Under the pieces are notes generated by a model. It worked only from the letters and a program-made list of their open reading frames with translations. It searched no databases and was not told the origin of the DNA. Source: Chromatiales bacterium (lineage in GTDB: Bacteria; Pseudomonadota; Gammaproteobacteria; UBA6429). Taken from it: 64,000 nt of DNA. Numbering within the stretch: the stretch's first letter is position 1; every line of letters begins with the position of its first letter. Positions 1-10,048 of the stretch are shown piece after piece. Made by a program: the position numbers and the translations under genes. The DNA is taken from assembly GCA_027076405.1 (NCBI GenBank), contig JALTJN010000111.1, forward strand, positions 13,788 to 77,787. Reading direction: 5' to 3'.

Positions 1-1
1 A

Positions 2-739
2 GAGGCAATAGATGGCAAGAAAAAAGTTGCTATTATTGGTGCCGGTTTAATAGGTTGTGAGTTTGCAAATGATTTGGCGTTATCCGGTTATGATGTTTCG
101 GTGATTGGTCTGGGTGACTCTCCGCTTAATAATTTATTACCAAAAGAAGCCGGTGAATATTTAAAAGCTGCATTAAGTGAACAGGGTATTCACTGGTATC
201 TTGGGCAGGAAACAAAACACATTAATTTTGAAAATGATGTCTTTAAAATTGAATTTGCCGATGGTACGCAGTTAGAGGCAGATGTAGTTTTATCGGCAGT
301 AGGGTTAAGTCCAAATACTCAATTAGCAGAAGAAGCCGGTATTAAAGTTAATAAAGGCATTGTGGTTAATCAGCAGTTAAAATCCAGCCATGAAAGTATT
401 TATGCACTAGGAGACTGCGCCGAGATAGAAAATTTATTTTTACCTTTTGTTATGCCGCTTATGAATTCAGCCCGTGCTGTTGCAAAAAGCCTTAACGGTG
501 AAACAACATCGGTGAGTTTTCCTGCCATGCCGGTGATGGTGAAAACACCGTCTTGTGCTGTGGTGGTTTCACCGCCTGCCCGAGGAGTTGCAGGTGAGTG
601 GAAAATAAAACAGGATGATGAAGGCGTGCATGCCAGCTTTGTCGATCAAAATGGAAAGTTGCATGGTTTTGCTTTAGTAGGAAAAGCGGTGACAGATAAA
701 CAGCGTTTAGTAAAAGAGCTGCCTTTTGTTTTAAAATAA
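2..739 (+). CDS. Rubredoxin--NAD(+) reductase-like FAD enzyme, C-terminal part
   Basis: The gene runs off the left edge; the frame is open from base 2. The visible part starts just before a Rossmann dinucleotide motif (GAGLIG, about residue 13), then the NADH domain, and a second FAD-contacting motif (YALGDCAEI) near residue 135. The C-terminal tail with PVMVKTPSCAVVVSPP is typical, as I remember it, of gammaproteobacterial rubredoxin reductases. These transfer electrons from NADH through FAD to rubredoxin, for alkane hydroxylation or oxygen/peroxide detoxification. The first 130 or so residues are outside the window. No rubredoxin gene is seen downstream. A different pyridine nucleotide-disulfide oxidoreductase of the same fold is the main alternative. 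Confidence 0.8.
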   Translation, partial: EAIDGKKKVAIIGAGLIGCEFANDLALSGYDVSVIGLGDSPLNNLLPKEAGEYLKAALSEQGIHWYLGQETKHINFENDVFKIEFADGTQLEADVVLSAVGLSPNTQLAEEAGIKVNKGIVVNQQLKSSHESIYALGDCAEIENLFLPFVMPLMNSARAVAKSLNGETTSVSFPAMPVMVKTPSCAVVVSPPARGVAGEWKIKQDDEGVHASFVDQNGKLHGFALVGKAVTDKQRLVKELPFVLK

Positions 740-783
740 AAATAGATCTTTGTTGTCTCGTAAATTTTTAAAATGAGCATCAA

Positions 784-906
784 TATAAGGACATGAAGTG
801 GCGGAGTCTAGTCAAGACCGTCTGCAACATGGATGTTGCAGTCGAGCAGCCACGGACGGCAGTTTTTGCGAGTCTTGATTAGACTCCGCCACTTCATGTC
901 CGTATA
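784..906. repeat. Long inverted-repeat element (MITE- or REP-like)
   Basis: Two 35-base arms, 784-818 and 872-906, are reverse complements at 33 of 35 positions. The 53-base centre holds its own perfect 7-bp hairpin (CTGCAAC at 822-828 with GTTGCAG at 835-841, loop ATGGAT) and a short CCGT/ACGG pairing, so the whole can fold into a branched cruciform. It lies between the end of the rubredoxin reductase gene and the HPt gene and encodes no protein. It could serve as a terminator for either side, but arms this long and an internal hairpin fit a small non-autonomous mobile repeat better. No second copy was seen in the window. Confidence 0.75.
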
Positions 907-997
907 AAGCGAATAAATTTAAAATGTACTGACAGTTTAGCTTTTATCATAAATTGATAGAGGTTAATGTGATAGCAGCGAAAAGAGATATATTTTA

Positions 998-1357
998 TTA
1001 ATGAGTTATTTTTTTTGCCGGTGCGTCAATTATTGCTTTAAAGTTTGCTAATAGTTCATTAATGGCGCTAACCGTTTCCTCGCTTAGAGCCTGATGATTT
1101 TCTTTATAGTTTGATAGTAATTTTTGAATCTCAAAACAAACATCTGCTTGTTGAACAAAACCAAATGTTGCAGCCGTTCCTTTAAAGGTATGGATTAGAC
1201 GATAGAATGTTTCGATGAGTTCGGGATTGCTTAAGTCTGCCTGATATTGTTTCCAGCAACTTTCAATTTCCTGATATTTTTCCGGCAGCTGTTTGCAATA
1301 CTTTTCGTGTAAAGCATCCATGCGTTGTTTTAATTTCTGTTTTTTGTCGTCAGTCAT
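998..1357 (-). CDS. HPt-domain phosphotransfer protein
   Basis: A 119-residue cytoplasmic protein made almost wholly of one histidine phosphotransfer domain. The hallmark HTFKGTAATFG sits with the phospho-accepting His at residue 56, followed by the conserved Lys-Gly, in a predicted helical bundle. Such single-domain proteins relay phosphate between a hybrid kinase receiver and a response regulator. A hybrid kinase lies at 54.0-56.5 kb, but linking the two is only a guess. The gene stands alone, divergent from uvrD, with about 110 bp between them. Function by family is firm; partner unknown. Confidence 0.85.
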   Translation of the reverse strand: MTDDKKQKLKQRMDALHEKYCKQLPEKYQEIESCWKQYQADLSNPELIETFYRLIHTFKGTAATFGFVQQADVCFEIQKLLSNYKENHQALSEETVSAINELLANFKAIIDAPAKKITH

Positions 1358-1469
1358 ATTGTTCTTATTATTTTGTTATAAATATAACGATTTTGTAAGG
1401 GTATTCCAAGTTTTACTACAAAATAAACGGTTTACTGCTAAATAAACCACATTTTGATAGAATAACGTG

Positions 1470-3644
1470 ATGGATGTTTCTTATATTATTGACCCTTTAA
1501 ATGATGCACAGCGTCAGGCTGTTTGTGCGCCGCTTTCAAATATTCTGGTTTTGGCCGGTGCCGGTAGTGGTAAAACACGCGTGCTGGTGCATCGCATTGC
1601 CTGGTTGATGCAGGCTGAAAATATTTCTCCGTATGGCATTCTTGCGGTGACGTTTACCAATAAAGCCGCAGCAGAAATGCGGGGGCGTATCGAGAACTTG
1701 CTTGGAATCCCTTCAAGCGGACTATGGGTGGGAACGTTTCATGGTATTGCACATCGATTATTGCGTGCTCACTGGAAAGAAGCCGAGTTGCCGCAAACCT
1801 TTCAGATTATGGACAGCGAAGATCAGCACCGGGCTTTGAAGCGGGTGGTGCGTGAAATGGGGCTGGATGAAAAGCGCTGGGTACCGCGAGAAGCACAATG
1901 GTGGATTAACGCCCGTAAGGATGAAGGTTTACGTCCCGATAATATTGAACATAAAAACGACACCTATCTACGACACATGGTTGAAATTTATCGTGAATAT
2001 GAAGCGATGTGTCAACGTAATGGAACGCTGGACTTTGCAGAACTGTTGTTGCGTGCTTATGAACTATGGGTAAAGCGTCCTGATGTATTAATGCATTATC
2101 AGGAACGTTTTAAAAATATTCTGGTCGATGAGTTTCAGGACACGAATACTATTCAGTATGCCTGGATTAAAATTCTGGCCGGTGACAAGTCAAAGGTTTT
2201 TGTTGTTGGTGATGATGATCAGTCTATCTATGGCTGGCGTGGCGCACAAATTGAAAATATTTATAAATTTTCTAAAGATTATAACAACGCCTCTAATTTC
2301 CGTTTAGAACAAAATTATCGTTCAACCGGAAATATCCTTGGCGCAGCGAATGCGCTTATTGCGAACAATACGGATCGCATGGGGAAGGAGTTATGGACAG
2401 ATGGCAGCGATGGAGAGCTCATCGAAATATACAGTGCTTTTAACGAAATAGAGGAAGCCCGTTATATAGTGGACAAGATTGCCGCCTGGACCGATCAAGG
2501 TGGCTTTCGTACCGAAAATGCAATTTTATATCGTTCCAATGCCCAGTCCCGGGTACTCGAAGAAGCATTAATGCAAAGTGGCACACCGTATCGTATTTAT
2601 GGCGGTTTACGTTTCTTTGAACGACAGGAAATTAAAGATGCATTGGCGTACCTGCGTTTAATCGCAATAAAAAATGATGATGCCTCTTATGAACGTATCG
2701 TGAATGTGCCTACTCGGGGTATTGGTAATAAAACGGTTGATGTGGTTAGAAGTAAAGCACGTGAAAATAATATTTCCATGTGGCAGGCAACACTGGATTT
2801 GATCGAGCAAGGCGCAATTACTTCACGGGCATTAAGTGCATTACAGCAGTTTGTCGATTTAATTAACGGCATGGAAACAGACTTAAACAATATGGAATTG
2901 TATGAGCAAATTGAACATGTGATTCATCAAAGTACCCTTATTGCCCATTATGAAAAAGAGAAAGGCGAGAAAGGACGCAACCGAATTGAAAATCTGGATG
3001 AACTGGTGAATGCCGGCCGCACCTTTGAACAGGATGATTGGGAAGAATCCGAAGTCGATAAAATGTCCGCCTTTTTATCGCATGCTTCATTAGAAGCAGG
3101 TGAAGGTCAGGCCAATGAAGGCGAAGATAGCGTACAGCTGATGACCTTGCACTCGGCAAAAGGACTGGAATTTAAACAGGTATTTCTGGCCGGTATGGAA
3201 GAAGGTTTATTTCCGCATAGTCGTTCATCAGAAGACAGTTCACAACTCGAAGAAGAACGCCGCCTGTGTTATGTCGGTATGACCCGGGCAATGGAAAAAC
3301 TCACTTTATGTCATGCAGAAAAAAGGCGTTTATATGGTGAAGAAAGTTATGCGCGTCCATCACGCTTTTTAAGTGAAATCCCGGATGAATTTGTACAGCA
3401 TGTTCGCTTGCAGGGAAGCGCAACACCATTATCGGGTTATGCTGCAAACAGTTTTGCAGCAAAAGATAAAGTTGTGCAGGAAGCTGCACCGGTTCAGCTG
3501 GGCCAGCGAGTTTGTCATGAAAAATTTGGTGAAGGTGTGGTCTTAAATTATGAAGGTGAAGGCCGTCATGCGCGAATTCAAATTAATTTTGATGACGTTG
3601 GTAGTAAATGGTTAGTTATGGAGTATGCAAACTTAATTGTTTAA
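1470..3644 (+). CDS. uvrD: DNA helicase II (UvrD)
   Basis: A 724-residue SF1A 3'-5' helicase for nucleotide excision and mismatch repair. Visible motifs in order: Walker A AGAGSGKT (29-36), TFTNKAA (Ia), DEFQDT (II), GDDDQSIYGWRGA (III), EQNYRS (IV), the HSAKGLEF block (V), and GMTRA (VI). The C-terminal basic/Tudor-like tail (GQRVCHEKFGEGVVLNYEGEG) is characteristic of UvrD rather than Rep or PcrA. Length is the usual one. A GTG at 1467 directly precedes the ATG at 1470; the ATG is preferred, although no strong ribosome-binding site is seen. The gene is monocistronic. Confidence 0.97.
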   Translation: MDVSYIIDPLNDAQRQAVCAPLSNILVLAGAGSGKTRVLVHRIAWLMQAENISPYGILAVTFTNKAAAEMRGRIENLLGIPSSGLWVGTFHGIAHRLLRAHWKEAELPQTFQIMDSEDQHRALKRVVREMGLDEKRWVPREAQWWINARKDEGLRPDNIEHKNDTYLRHMVEIYREYEAMCQRNGTLDFAELLLRAYELWVKRPDVLMHYQERFKNILVDEFQDTNTIQYAWIKILAGDKSKVFVVGDDDQSIYGWRGAQIENIYKFSKDYNNASNFRLEQNYRSTGNILGAANALIANNTDRMGKELWTDGSDGELIEIYSAFNEIEEARYIVDKIAAWTDQGGFRTENAILYRSNAQSRVLEEALMQSGTPYRIYGGLRFFERQEIKDALAYLRLIAIKNDDASYERIVNVPTRGIGNKTVDVVRSKARENNISMWQATLDLIEQGAITSRALSALQQFVDLINGMETDLNNMELYEQIEHVIHQSTLIAHYEKEKGEKGRNRIENLDELVNAGRTFEQDDWEESEVDKMSAFLSHASLEAGEGQANEGEDSVQLMTLHSAKGLEFKQVFLAGMEEGLFPHSRSSEDSSQLEEERRLCYVGMTRAMEKLTLCHAEKRRLYGEESYARPSRFLSEIPDEFVQHVRLQGSATPLSGYAANSFAAKDKVVQEAAPVQLGQRVCHEKFGEGVVLNYEGEGRHARIQINFDDVGSKWLVMEYANLIV

Positions 3645-3677
3645 GTTGAATATACCGCGATGCTGGATTAGGTTGTT

Positions 3678-4052
3678 TTAAGATGCTTCTCTGTTTAGCC
3701 ATTTATTGGCTTCGGTGATAGTTTGAAAAGCCTTAACATCCCAGACGAAGTCTTCAAAAAATTCACAAAATTTTTCTGTTATTTCTTTTGTCTGTGAATT
3801 ATATATAATCGCATTTTTAATTCTTGGATTAGAAATGGTGGCGGCATTGTGTTGGGTGGCAATTTTTAACATATCATTTTCAGTCATATTAAATACATCA
3901 ACATCAAGAAAATCGACTAATTTATATTCTAGATCATCAAAGCGTGGGTCACCATAAATAAGGGTGCTTGCACTAATAACTTCATCACCGGAAACTGTAC
4001 CGGAGTATTTCCAGTAAACACCTTTTGATTCCCAATTTAATTTATATGACAT
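3678..4052 (-). CDS. SpoIIAA/STAS-like small protein
   Basis: A 124-residue soluble protein without signal peptide or membrane segment. It begins with a beta-rich SWESKGVYWKYSGTVSG-type segment followed by alternating strands and helices, resembling the STAS-like/SpoIIAA-like family found in many proteobacteria, whose function is mostly unknown. It lies 33 bp from the convergent uvrD end and 93 bp upstream of the GGDEF-EAL gene's end, on the same strand as the latter but downstream of it. No catalytic motif is evident. Family assignment is from overall pattern only. Confidence 0.55.
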   Translation of the reverse strand: MSYKLNWESKGVYWKYSGTVSGDEVISASTLIYGDPRFDDLEYKLVDFLDVDVFNMTENDMLKIATQHNAATISNPRIKNAIIYNSQTKEITEKFCEFFEDFVWDVKAFQTITEANKWLNREAS

Positions 4053-4145
4053 TGTTTTTTCATTTATTCGTAGTGATTTATAACAATTAGTAGTTCACTT
4101 TATATATTAATATAAGAGTATCTTTAAAAGAGTAAGGTAATAACA

Positions 4146-6647
4146 CTAATTATAAATAATATTGTCAGGTTGGCTGGCAATAATAATATTGCTGGTGTTT
4201 ATAATATCTAAAGGCTTGCCTAAATAATGGCCTTGAGCAAAATCAACACCGTATTCTTTTAACAGGATTAATGTCTTTTCATTCTGCACAAATTCAGCCA
4301 CGGTTTGTTTCCCGAGAGCATGCGCAATTTGATTCATAGATTGCACCATGGCCTGATCGACATTTGATTTATCCAGATTTTGTACAAAAGAGCCATCAAT
4401 CTTAAGTTTGTCGACAGCAAGGTTTTTTAAATAGGCGAAAGAACAAAAGCCGGTACCAAAATCATCAAGAGCAAACTGACAACCCATGTCTTTAAGCTTT
4501 GAAATAAAAATTTTGGCTGCAGAAATATTTGCAATAGCCGCTGTTTCGGTAATTTCAAAGGTTAAACTTGTCGGGTCAAGACCGGTATTATCTAAAATAC
4601 CTTGTATCATAGGTAATAGTTCATCATCTTCAAAAGCGCGGCCGGAAAGATTAATAGAAAAACAGATTTTATTATTATGTTCATGAAGTTTAATCAGTGC
4701 TCGCATTGAACGGCTGACGGTCCAGCGATCAACATTATTAATTAAACCAAAACGTTCAGCTGCAGGTATAAAACCACCGGGCAAGATATGTTGACCATCA
4801 TCAAGGTTCATTCGCAACAACACTTCAAAATTATTGACACTGCCGTCTTCGATAGAAACAATTGGCTGATAAACTAAAGAGAAATTATCGTTTTCATAGG
4901 CGTCTTTTACCCGACCTGCCCAGCCCATATCTTCGGCCATACCATCAAGTTGCTTATTTGCCGGATCATAAATATGAAAACAATTACGACCTTCTGTTTT
5001 GGCAATGTTGCAGGCAATGTCGGCATGCGAAAGTGCCAGATCAGCAGATTCTGTCTGTCGATTTAAATGAGTGATGCCCATGCTGCAGGTTACATTAAAC
5101 AACTGGTTTTCAGAATAAAAACGGTATGACTCAAAAAATCCTAAAAGGTTGTGGGCAACAATATCGATTGCATGATCATCGGTATCAAATAGAAGAATAG
5201 TAAATTCATCACCACCAAAACGCGCGAGTAAATCACCTTCACGTAATTTATCTTTTAAAAGCTGGCTGACTTCAATCAGCAGTTTATCTCCGGCAGCATG
5301 ACCGATCGTGTCATTAACATATTTAAAATGGTCCAGATCGAGATAAATAAGAGCACAATTTTCTTCGTTGCGTCTTAAACGGCTGATGGTATGTTCAAGT
5401 TCCTGCTGAAAAAAATTACGGTTATACAAGCCGGTTAATTTATCATGTTGTGTTTGATAGGTAAGTTCAAGCTCATAGGCTTTTTGTTCTGTAATATCAC
5501 CCACCAGTAAAATATAAAATATTTTGTTGTTCATTTTCATTTGGCTGATGCGAACAGAAAGTGTTAGCGTTCGACCATCACGATGTTTGGTCTTAATTTC
5601 CTGAGTAATCACTTTTTTATCATTGTGGGCTTTGGGAAAAGTGATTTTTGGTAGTAGCCAGGACAGATTGTTGTGTTTGATTTCATCACGACTAAAACCA
5701 AAAAGTTGCTCAGCTGCGGGGTTAAACATTTCTATATGTTGTTGTTCGTTAATGACAATAATACATTCAGCGGCATGGTCTACGATGGCTTGCACATATT
5801 GATCCTGTTCACCCAGGCGATGAAATAAGCGGCTTAATGTCTGTACCAAAAATCCAATTTCATCATTTGAATGTGGTTGTAATTGTTTAGCTAAATCAGC
5901 ATGGCTGCTTGCGCCACTATTTTGACTGACCATTTCAACCGGTTTTAATGACTGACTTAAACTTCGGTATGCAACAATTGTCGATAAAATGGCGGTTAAT
6001 CCCATCAGCGCCCAGGCTAAAACAACTGCAATCGATATGAATCCTGTTTGCCACCAATAGTACTTTAATAAAATAGATGTTGTTAACAGCGGAATATAGA
6101 CACCCACTAATAACATTTTAGTACGCATACTCATTTGTATACTTGATAAGCCAATATAACGAGTTAATTTACCAAGTGTTGATAATCCATCGAGATAGCC
6201 TGGTAAGCCAACTAAAATAGCAATGGTGAGTTGCAGCAACATGAACTGCAATAAAGACGATGCACTAACAGCTTCTCCTGCCGACTGTAAAAACCAATGA
6301 TGAATGGTCGGAATTGTTAATACATAGAGTAAAAAAAACATCCAGTAACGACTACCAAAACTTTGTAGTTGAGCATTGAAAGCATCAGGTAAATATTGAT
6401 CGTCCGGGTGATGAAGTTTCCATCTTATGATGGGTTGTAAAAAATTTTTAAAATGAACAGTGCACCATAATAACAAACTGGCATAAATCGCAATGAGAGT
6501 GAGGCCGGAAGTACCGCTAAATAATGTTTTAAGCTCAACCATATTAAAAAAACTGGCAATGCTATAGCCAATAACAGGCGTCAGCGCAAAACTGAGTAGC
6601 GTGACTAAAAATAAACGTCGCTGTATGAGTAGAAGAGCCTGTTTCAT
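4146..6647 (-). CDS. Membrane-bound PAS-GGDEF-EAL c-di-GMP enzyme
   Basis: An 833-residue protein. The N-terminal third has several hydrophobic spans (about residues 15-35, 45-65, 95-115, 130-150, 175-225), then a HAMP-like linker, a PAS domain (about 285-400, with FNPAAEQLFGFSRDE), a GGDEF domain (RFGGDEF near 475) and an EAL domain (near 605, EVLLR in place of EALLR; later DDFGTGFCSFAYL). The cyclase motif is intact. The EVL form is often still active in this family, so both synthesis and breakdown of cyclic di-GMP are possible. An inhibitory RxxD site is not evident. It is divergent from the chemoreceptor gene. Confidence 0.92.
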   Translation of the reverse strand: MKQALLLIQRRLFLVTLLSFALTPVIGYSIASFFNMVELKTLFSGTSGLTLIAIYASLLLWCTVHFKNFLQPIIRWKLHHPDDQYLPDAFNAQLQSFGSRYWMFFLLYVLTIPTIHHWFLQSAGEAVSASSLLQFMLLQLTIAILVGLPGYLDGLSTLGKLTRYIGLSSIQMSMRTKMLLVGVYIPLLTTSILLKYYWWQTGFISIAVVLAWALMGLTAILSTIVAYRSLSQSLKPVEMVSQNSGASSHADLAKQLQPHSNDEIGFLVQTLSRLFHRLGEQDQYVQAIVDHAAECIIVINEQQHIEMFNPAAEQLFGFSRDEIKHNNLSWLLPKITFPKAHNDKKVITQEIKTKHRDGRTLTLSVRISQMKMNNKIFYILLVGDITEQKAYELELTYQTQHDKLTGLYNRNFFQQELEHTISRLRRNEENCALIYLDLDHFKYVNDTIGHAAGDKLLIEVSQLLKDKLREGDLLARFGGDEFTILLFDTDDHAIDIVAHNLLGFFESYRFYSENQLFNVTCSMGITHLNRQTESADLALSHADIACNIAKTEGRNCFHIYDPANKQLDGMAEDMGWAGRVKDAYENDNFSLVYQPIVSIEDGSVNNFEVLLRMNLDDGQHILPGGFIPAAERFGLINNVDRWTVSRSMRALIKLHEHNNKICFSINLSGRAFEDDELLPMIQGILDNTGLDPTSLTFEITETAAIANISAAKIFISKLKDMGCQFALDDFGTGFCSFAYLKNLAVDKLKIDGSFVQNLDKSNVDQAMVQSMNQIAHALGKQTVAEFVQNEKTLILLKEYGVDFAQGHYLGKPLDIINTSNIIIASQPDNIIYN

Positions 6648-6857
6648 TTTATTTTTTCATTATAGGAATTTGCTAAAACAGAAAACCATCATGTCAGAAT
6701 CAGCAGCATGTTGCCAGAGAGAAAGGATATAAGTTGTACATAAAGTATGCCTAATAATCAATAAAACCACAAAAATTACTCAAGAAATATTAGAGCAATT
6801 CTAATTGTTATTAAGTGTAAACAATGAATTATAGACGTTTTTTTTAAGTATATTCCC

Positions 6858-6884
6858 TAAAGATAAATTTATTCTTACCGCTAT
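6858..6884 (+). promoter_or_regulatory. Candidate sigma-28 (FliA) promoter
   Basis: TAAAGATA at 6858-6865, an 11-base spacer, then ACCGCTAT at 6877-6884. The flagellar sigma-28 consensus is TAAAGTTT, 11 bases, GCCGATAA, so this matches 6 of 8 and 5 of 8 positions with ideal spacing. It ends 34 bases before the chemoreceptor start, and chemoreceptors are classic sigma-28 targets. Predicted from sequence only. Confidence 0.45.
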
Positions 6885-6918
6885 CTTTGTATGTAAATAA
6901 AAAAATGGGAAAAACAAA

Positions 6919-8541
6919 GTGTTATTGGGCCGTTTTAAATTAAAAGCAAAAATACTAGGCGTTTCGAGTGTGTTTTTGTTGAGTATGGTGATAGTCATCC
7001 TGGTAGGTGGTTACATTATCGTAAAAGAATATAACAAAATTGGTGACTCAGTTCGTGAAGCATCAGCACGTGTTAGTGCTGCCAATTTAACAAGCCGTGC
7101 AATTATTAGGATGGATAGAAATATTCAGTCGTTAATTGCACATGACAATAAACAGGGGATACGTAAAGCATCGATTTCATCGATTCGAAGTGGTGCAAAA
7201 ATTGATGAGCTGTTGGCGAAATTAAAAAAATTATTACCTGAAAATGATAAATCAATGAATGAGTTATCGTCAGGTATGCAATCGTTACGACCAAAACAAA
7301 TGCAAATTATCGGCAAAGCGCGAAAAAATAATGATGACCAAGCACTGCAAATGGCGGCAAATATTCATGACGAATTTACCAATATTGTTCAGCTATCAGC
7401 AGATATTGTTAAAAAAAGCGAACAAGCGTTACTGGATGAATTAGCCAGTTCAAAAAAACGTGCGTTTGATTTATTTAAAATTATCGGTGCTTTTTTAGTC
7501 GTTCTCATTATGGTTGGTTTATATATTGCTTTTTCAGCCGCACGAATGATGAGTCGGCCATTGTCCAGTATTCAAAAAATGGTTGAATACATGGCGGACG
7601 GAGATTTAACCCATGAAATGGGTATTGAGGTAAATGGCAAAGATGAAATTGCACAGACAATTATTGCAATAAAGGAAATGACCGAACGTTTGCGTTCTAT
7701 GGTTTTGCAAATCAGTAATGCAAGTGCAGGTGTTAATGCCGAAACAGAAGGCCTTGCCAGAAATGCCGAGGTGATAAGACAATCAACCGCGACACTCGAC
7801 ACCATTGTTTCAAATATAGAATCAGATACAAGTCACGTTACCAACTCGGCTGCCGAAGCTTTTGAAAAAGCAACACAAGCTTTGGAAAGTGCACAACTTA
7901 CTTCTGATACGGCTGAAAGTTCTGCCAAGGGAATTTTAGATGTTGTAGAAAGTTTTAAGCGTTTTCAGGAAAAAATTGATGCCACGGCAAACAACAGTGA
8001 AGAGCTGTCAGAGATTGCCAGCAAGATTACCGGCATTACAAAAACAATCAGTGATATTTCAGAACAAACAAATTTGCTTGCATTAAATGCAGCTATTGAA
8101 GCAGCTCGTGCCGGTGAACAGGGCCGGGGGTTTGCCGTGGTTGCAGATGAGGTACGAACTTTAGCAGGACGGACCGGTAATGCAGTTGATGAGATATCAA
8201 CCTTGATAGGCAATATTAGTAACAGTGTTACAGATACGGTTAACTCTATTCATAGTGCACGTGATGATGTGATTACAAATATTGATTCGTTAAAAGAAGC
8301 CGCAGAGAAAAGTAATACTAGTAGTGCCCAGGCGATGAAAATTAGTGAGGGTATGCATGAGCTAGCGGGATTGATAGATACGCAGCGTGAAGCAACTTCG
8401 CGCATAAGCGGCACAGTAACAGAATTGGCAAATATTTCTGGCGAAAATAACAAGCAGGCAGACGGTTTGATTTTGCTGGCAGAAAGTCTGGGTGTTGCTG
8501 CAAATGAATTAAAAAGCGTTGTTAGTCAATTTGAAGTTTGA
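6919..8541 (+). CDS. Methyl-accepting chemotaxis protein
   Basis: A 540-residue chemoreceptor. It has a first membrane span (about 12-32), a helical periplasmic sensing region of about 155 residues, a second span (about 190-212), a HAMP linker, and a long coiled-coil signalling domain with the hairpin-tip sequence [19 protein letters not shown] that contacts CheA and CheW. The GTG start at 6919 is preceded by GGGAA at about 8 bases; an ATG just upstream is out of frame. The sensing domain resembles helical-bundle (4HB/TarH-like) ligand domains, ligand unknown. No other che genes are in the window. Confidence 0.95.
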   Translation: MLLGRFKLKAKILGVSSVFLLSMVIVILVGGYIIVKEYNKIGDSVREASARVSAANLTSRAIIRMDRNIQSLIAHDNKQGIRKASISSIRSGAKIDELLAKLKKLLPENDKSMNELSSGMQSLRPKQMQIIGKARKNNDDQALQMAANIHDEFTNIVQLSADIVKKSEQALLDELASSKKRAFDLFKIIGAFLVVLIMVGLYIAFSAARMMSRPLSSIQKMVEYMADGDLTHEMGIEVNGKDEIAQTIIAIKEMTERLRSMVLQISNASAGVNAETEGLARNAEVIRQSTATLDTIVSNIESDTSHVTNSAAEAFEKATQALESAQLTSDTAESSAKGILDVVESFKRFQEKIDATANNSEELSEIASKITGITKTISDISEQTNLLALNAAIEAARAGEQGRGFAVVADEVRTLAGRTGNAVDEISTLIGNISNSVTDTVNSIHSARDDVITNIDSLKEAAEKSNTSSAQAMKISEGMHELAGLIDTQREATSRISGTVTELANISGENNKQADGLILLAESLGVAANELKSVVSQFEV

Positions 8542-8606
8542 TTGTTCAACTATTGAAAAATAGTAACAAGAAAAATAGTAATGAGAAAAATGATGAGGAG
8601 TATTCC

Positions 8607-9656
8607 ATGAAGAAGGTGTCTTATATTGTTAGTGCTATAGTATTTGTTTCAGGCGTGATATTTAATAGCAGCAGTTTTGCAGAAGAAACAAAGTATGTTT
8701 TTAAGGCGGGTGATCCAAGTTTAAAAGAGTGGTTGTTACCTTCTGAAGTGCCTTATCCAAAAGGAAATAAACCAAATAAGGCAAGAATAGCTCTGGGTAA
8801 AAAATTATTTTTTGATCCGCGTTTAAGTGGAGCAGGTAATACATCATGTGCGACTTGCCATAATCCTACGTTAGGCTGGTCCGATGGACTACCAACTGCT
8901 AAAGGCGTTAAGAGTAAAGTGTTAGGTCGCGCCTCACCTACGGTTATAAATACAGCATATAACTCAATTCAAATGTGGGATGGCCGGAAAAAATCTTTAG
9001 AAGATCAGGCAATGGGGCCAATGGAAGCCACAGTCGAAATGAATATGGATACAGTAAAGCTGTTTAAGTGGTTAAATTCAAATAGAGAATATGTTCAGTT
9101 GTTTAAAAGAGCTTATCCCGGCGAAAAAATTGCTGCCCCTTCATTATCAAAAGCGATGGCATCATACGAAAGAACAGTGATCAGTAATAACTCGAACTTT
9201 GACCGCTGGGTTAAAGGTAATAAAAATGCTATGACTGCACAGCAGGTACGTGGTTTTAAATTATTTGTCACTAAAGCAAATTGTGCTGCATGTCATTCTG
9301 CGCCTAACTTTACCGATAATGGTTTTCATAATATCGGTCTGGCTTCATGGGGCAAGAAAAATCCTGATATGGGACGTTATGCACAACGTCCATTGGGTTT
9401 AATGAAAGGTGCATTTAAAACACCAACTTTACGTGAGATTAAACGCACCGCACCTTATTTTCATGATGGTTCGGCAACAACACTGAAAGAAGTCGTTGAG
9501 CATTATGCTAAAGGTGGTGAAGTTAAAACGAACCTTTCCCCGAACATGAGAAAAATCTCGCTATCGGATAAAGAAATAGATGACATCGTGGAATTTATGA
9601 AGGCATTGTCTTCTTCATATAAAGCCGTAACTTTGCCAGAGCTGCCTTTAAATTAA
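8607..9656 (+). CDS. Di-heme cytochrome c peroxidase (MauG/CcpA family)
   Basis: A 349-residue periplasmic protein with a signal peptide (cut after about residue 25, SFA|EE) and two c-type heme sites, C81-A-T-C84-H85 and C226-A-A-C229-H230. Bacterial di-heme peroxidases reduce hydrogen peroxide to water with electrons from small periplasmic donors. The ATG at 8607 follows GAGGAG at 8595-8600 and gives a proper signal peptide; starting at 8538 would bury it. First gene of an apparent operon, followed by a cupredoxin and a di-heme cytochrome c that could be its electron donors. A MauG-like protein-modifying role is the main alternative. Confidence 0.92.
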   Translation: MKKVSYIVSAIVFVSGVIFNSSSFAEETKYVFKAGDPSLKEWLLPSEVPYPKGNKPNKARIALGKKLFFDPRLSGAGNTSCATCHNPTLGWSDGLPTAKGVKSKVLGRASPTVINTAYNSIQMWDGRKKSLEDQAMGPMEATVEMNMDTVKLFKWLNSNREYVQLFKRAYPGEKIAAPSLSKAMASYERTVISNNSNFDRWVKGNKNAMTAQQVRGFKLFVTKANCAACHSAPNFTDNGFHNIGLASWGKKNPDMGRYAQRPLGLMKGAFKTPTLREIKRTAPYFHDGSATTLKEVVEHYAKGGEVKTNLSPNMRKISLSDKEIDDIVEFMKALSSSYKAVTLPELPLN

Positions 9657-9714
9657 CAACATAGTTTATAGAATAAAGATGACAAAATACCAAATAGTGT
9701 AAGAGGATATATAA

Positions 9715-10029
9715 ATGATTAAAAAATTAGTTATGACAATGTTTTTTATTTTAGTGAGCTCATCAGCATTTGCTGCCGAGTTTGAAGTTGGACAGAAAGA
9801 TAAACAATTTACTAAAAAAAGTTTGACGATTAAAGCCGGTGATACTGTTAAATTTACTAACCAGGATCCTTTCTTTCATAATGTATTTAGTTTATCAGAA
9901 TTAAAAACGTTTGATTTAGGGTCTTATCCTAAAGGCCAGTCTAAATCCGTGACTTTTGATAAAGCAGGTACGGTGGATATAGAGTGTGCAATACATCCAA
10001 ATATGCAAATGAAAATAACAGTTAAGTAA
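9715..10029 (+). CDS. Periplasmic cupredoxin (plastocyanin-like)
   Basis: A 104-residue protein with a signal peptide ending near SAFA|AE (residue 21). The mature part of about 83 residues is a single cupredoxin domain with all type 1 copper ligands in order: His55 (FFHNVFS), Cys91, His94 and Met97 or Met99 (CAIHPNMQM). It should carry one electron at a time in the periplasm. It lies 58 bp after the peroxidase gene and 19 bp before the di-heme cytochrome gene, which suggests an electron-transfer role for the operon. Confidence 0.9.
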   Translation: MIKKLVMTMFFILVSSSAFAAEFEVGQKDKQFTKKSLTIKAGDTVKFTNQDPFFHNVFSLSELKTFDLGSYPKGQSKSVTFDKAGTVDIECAIHPNMQMKITVK

Positions 10030-10048
10030 TAGACACTGGAGTAAAAGT

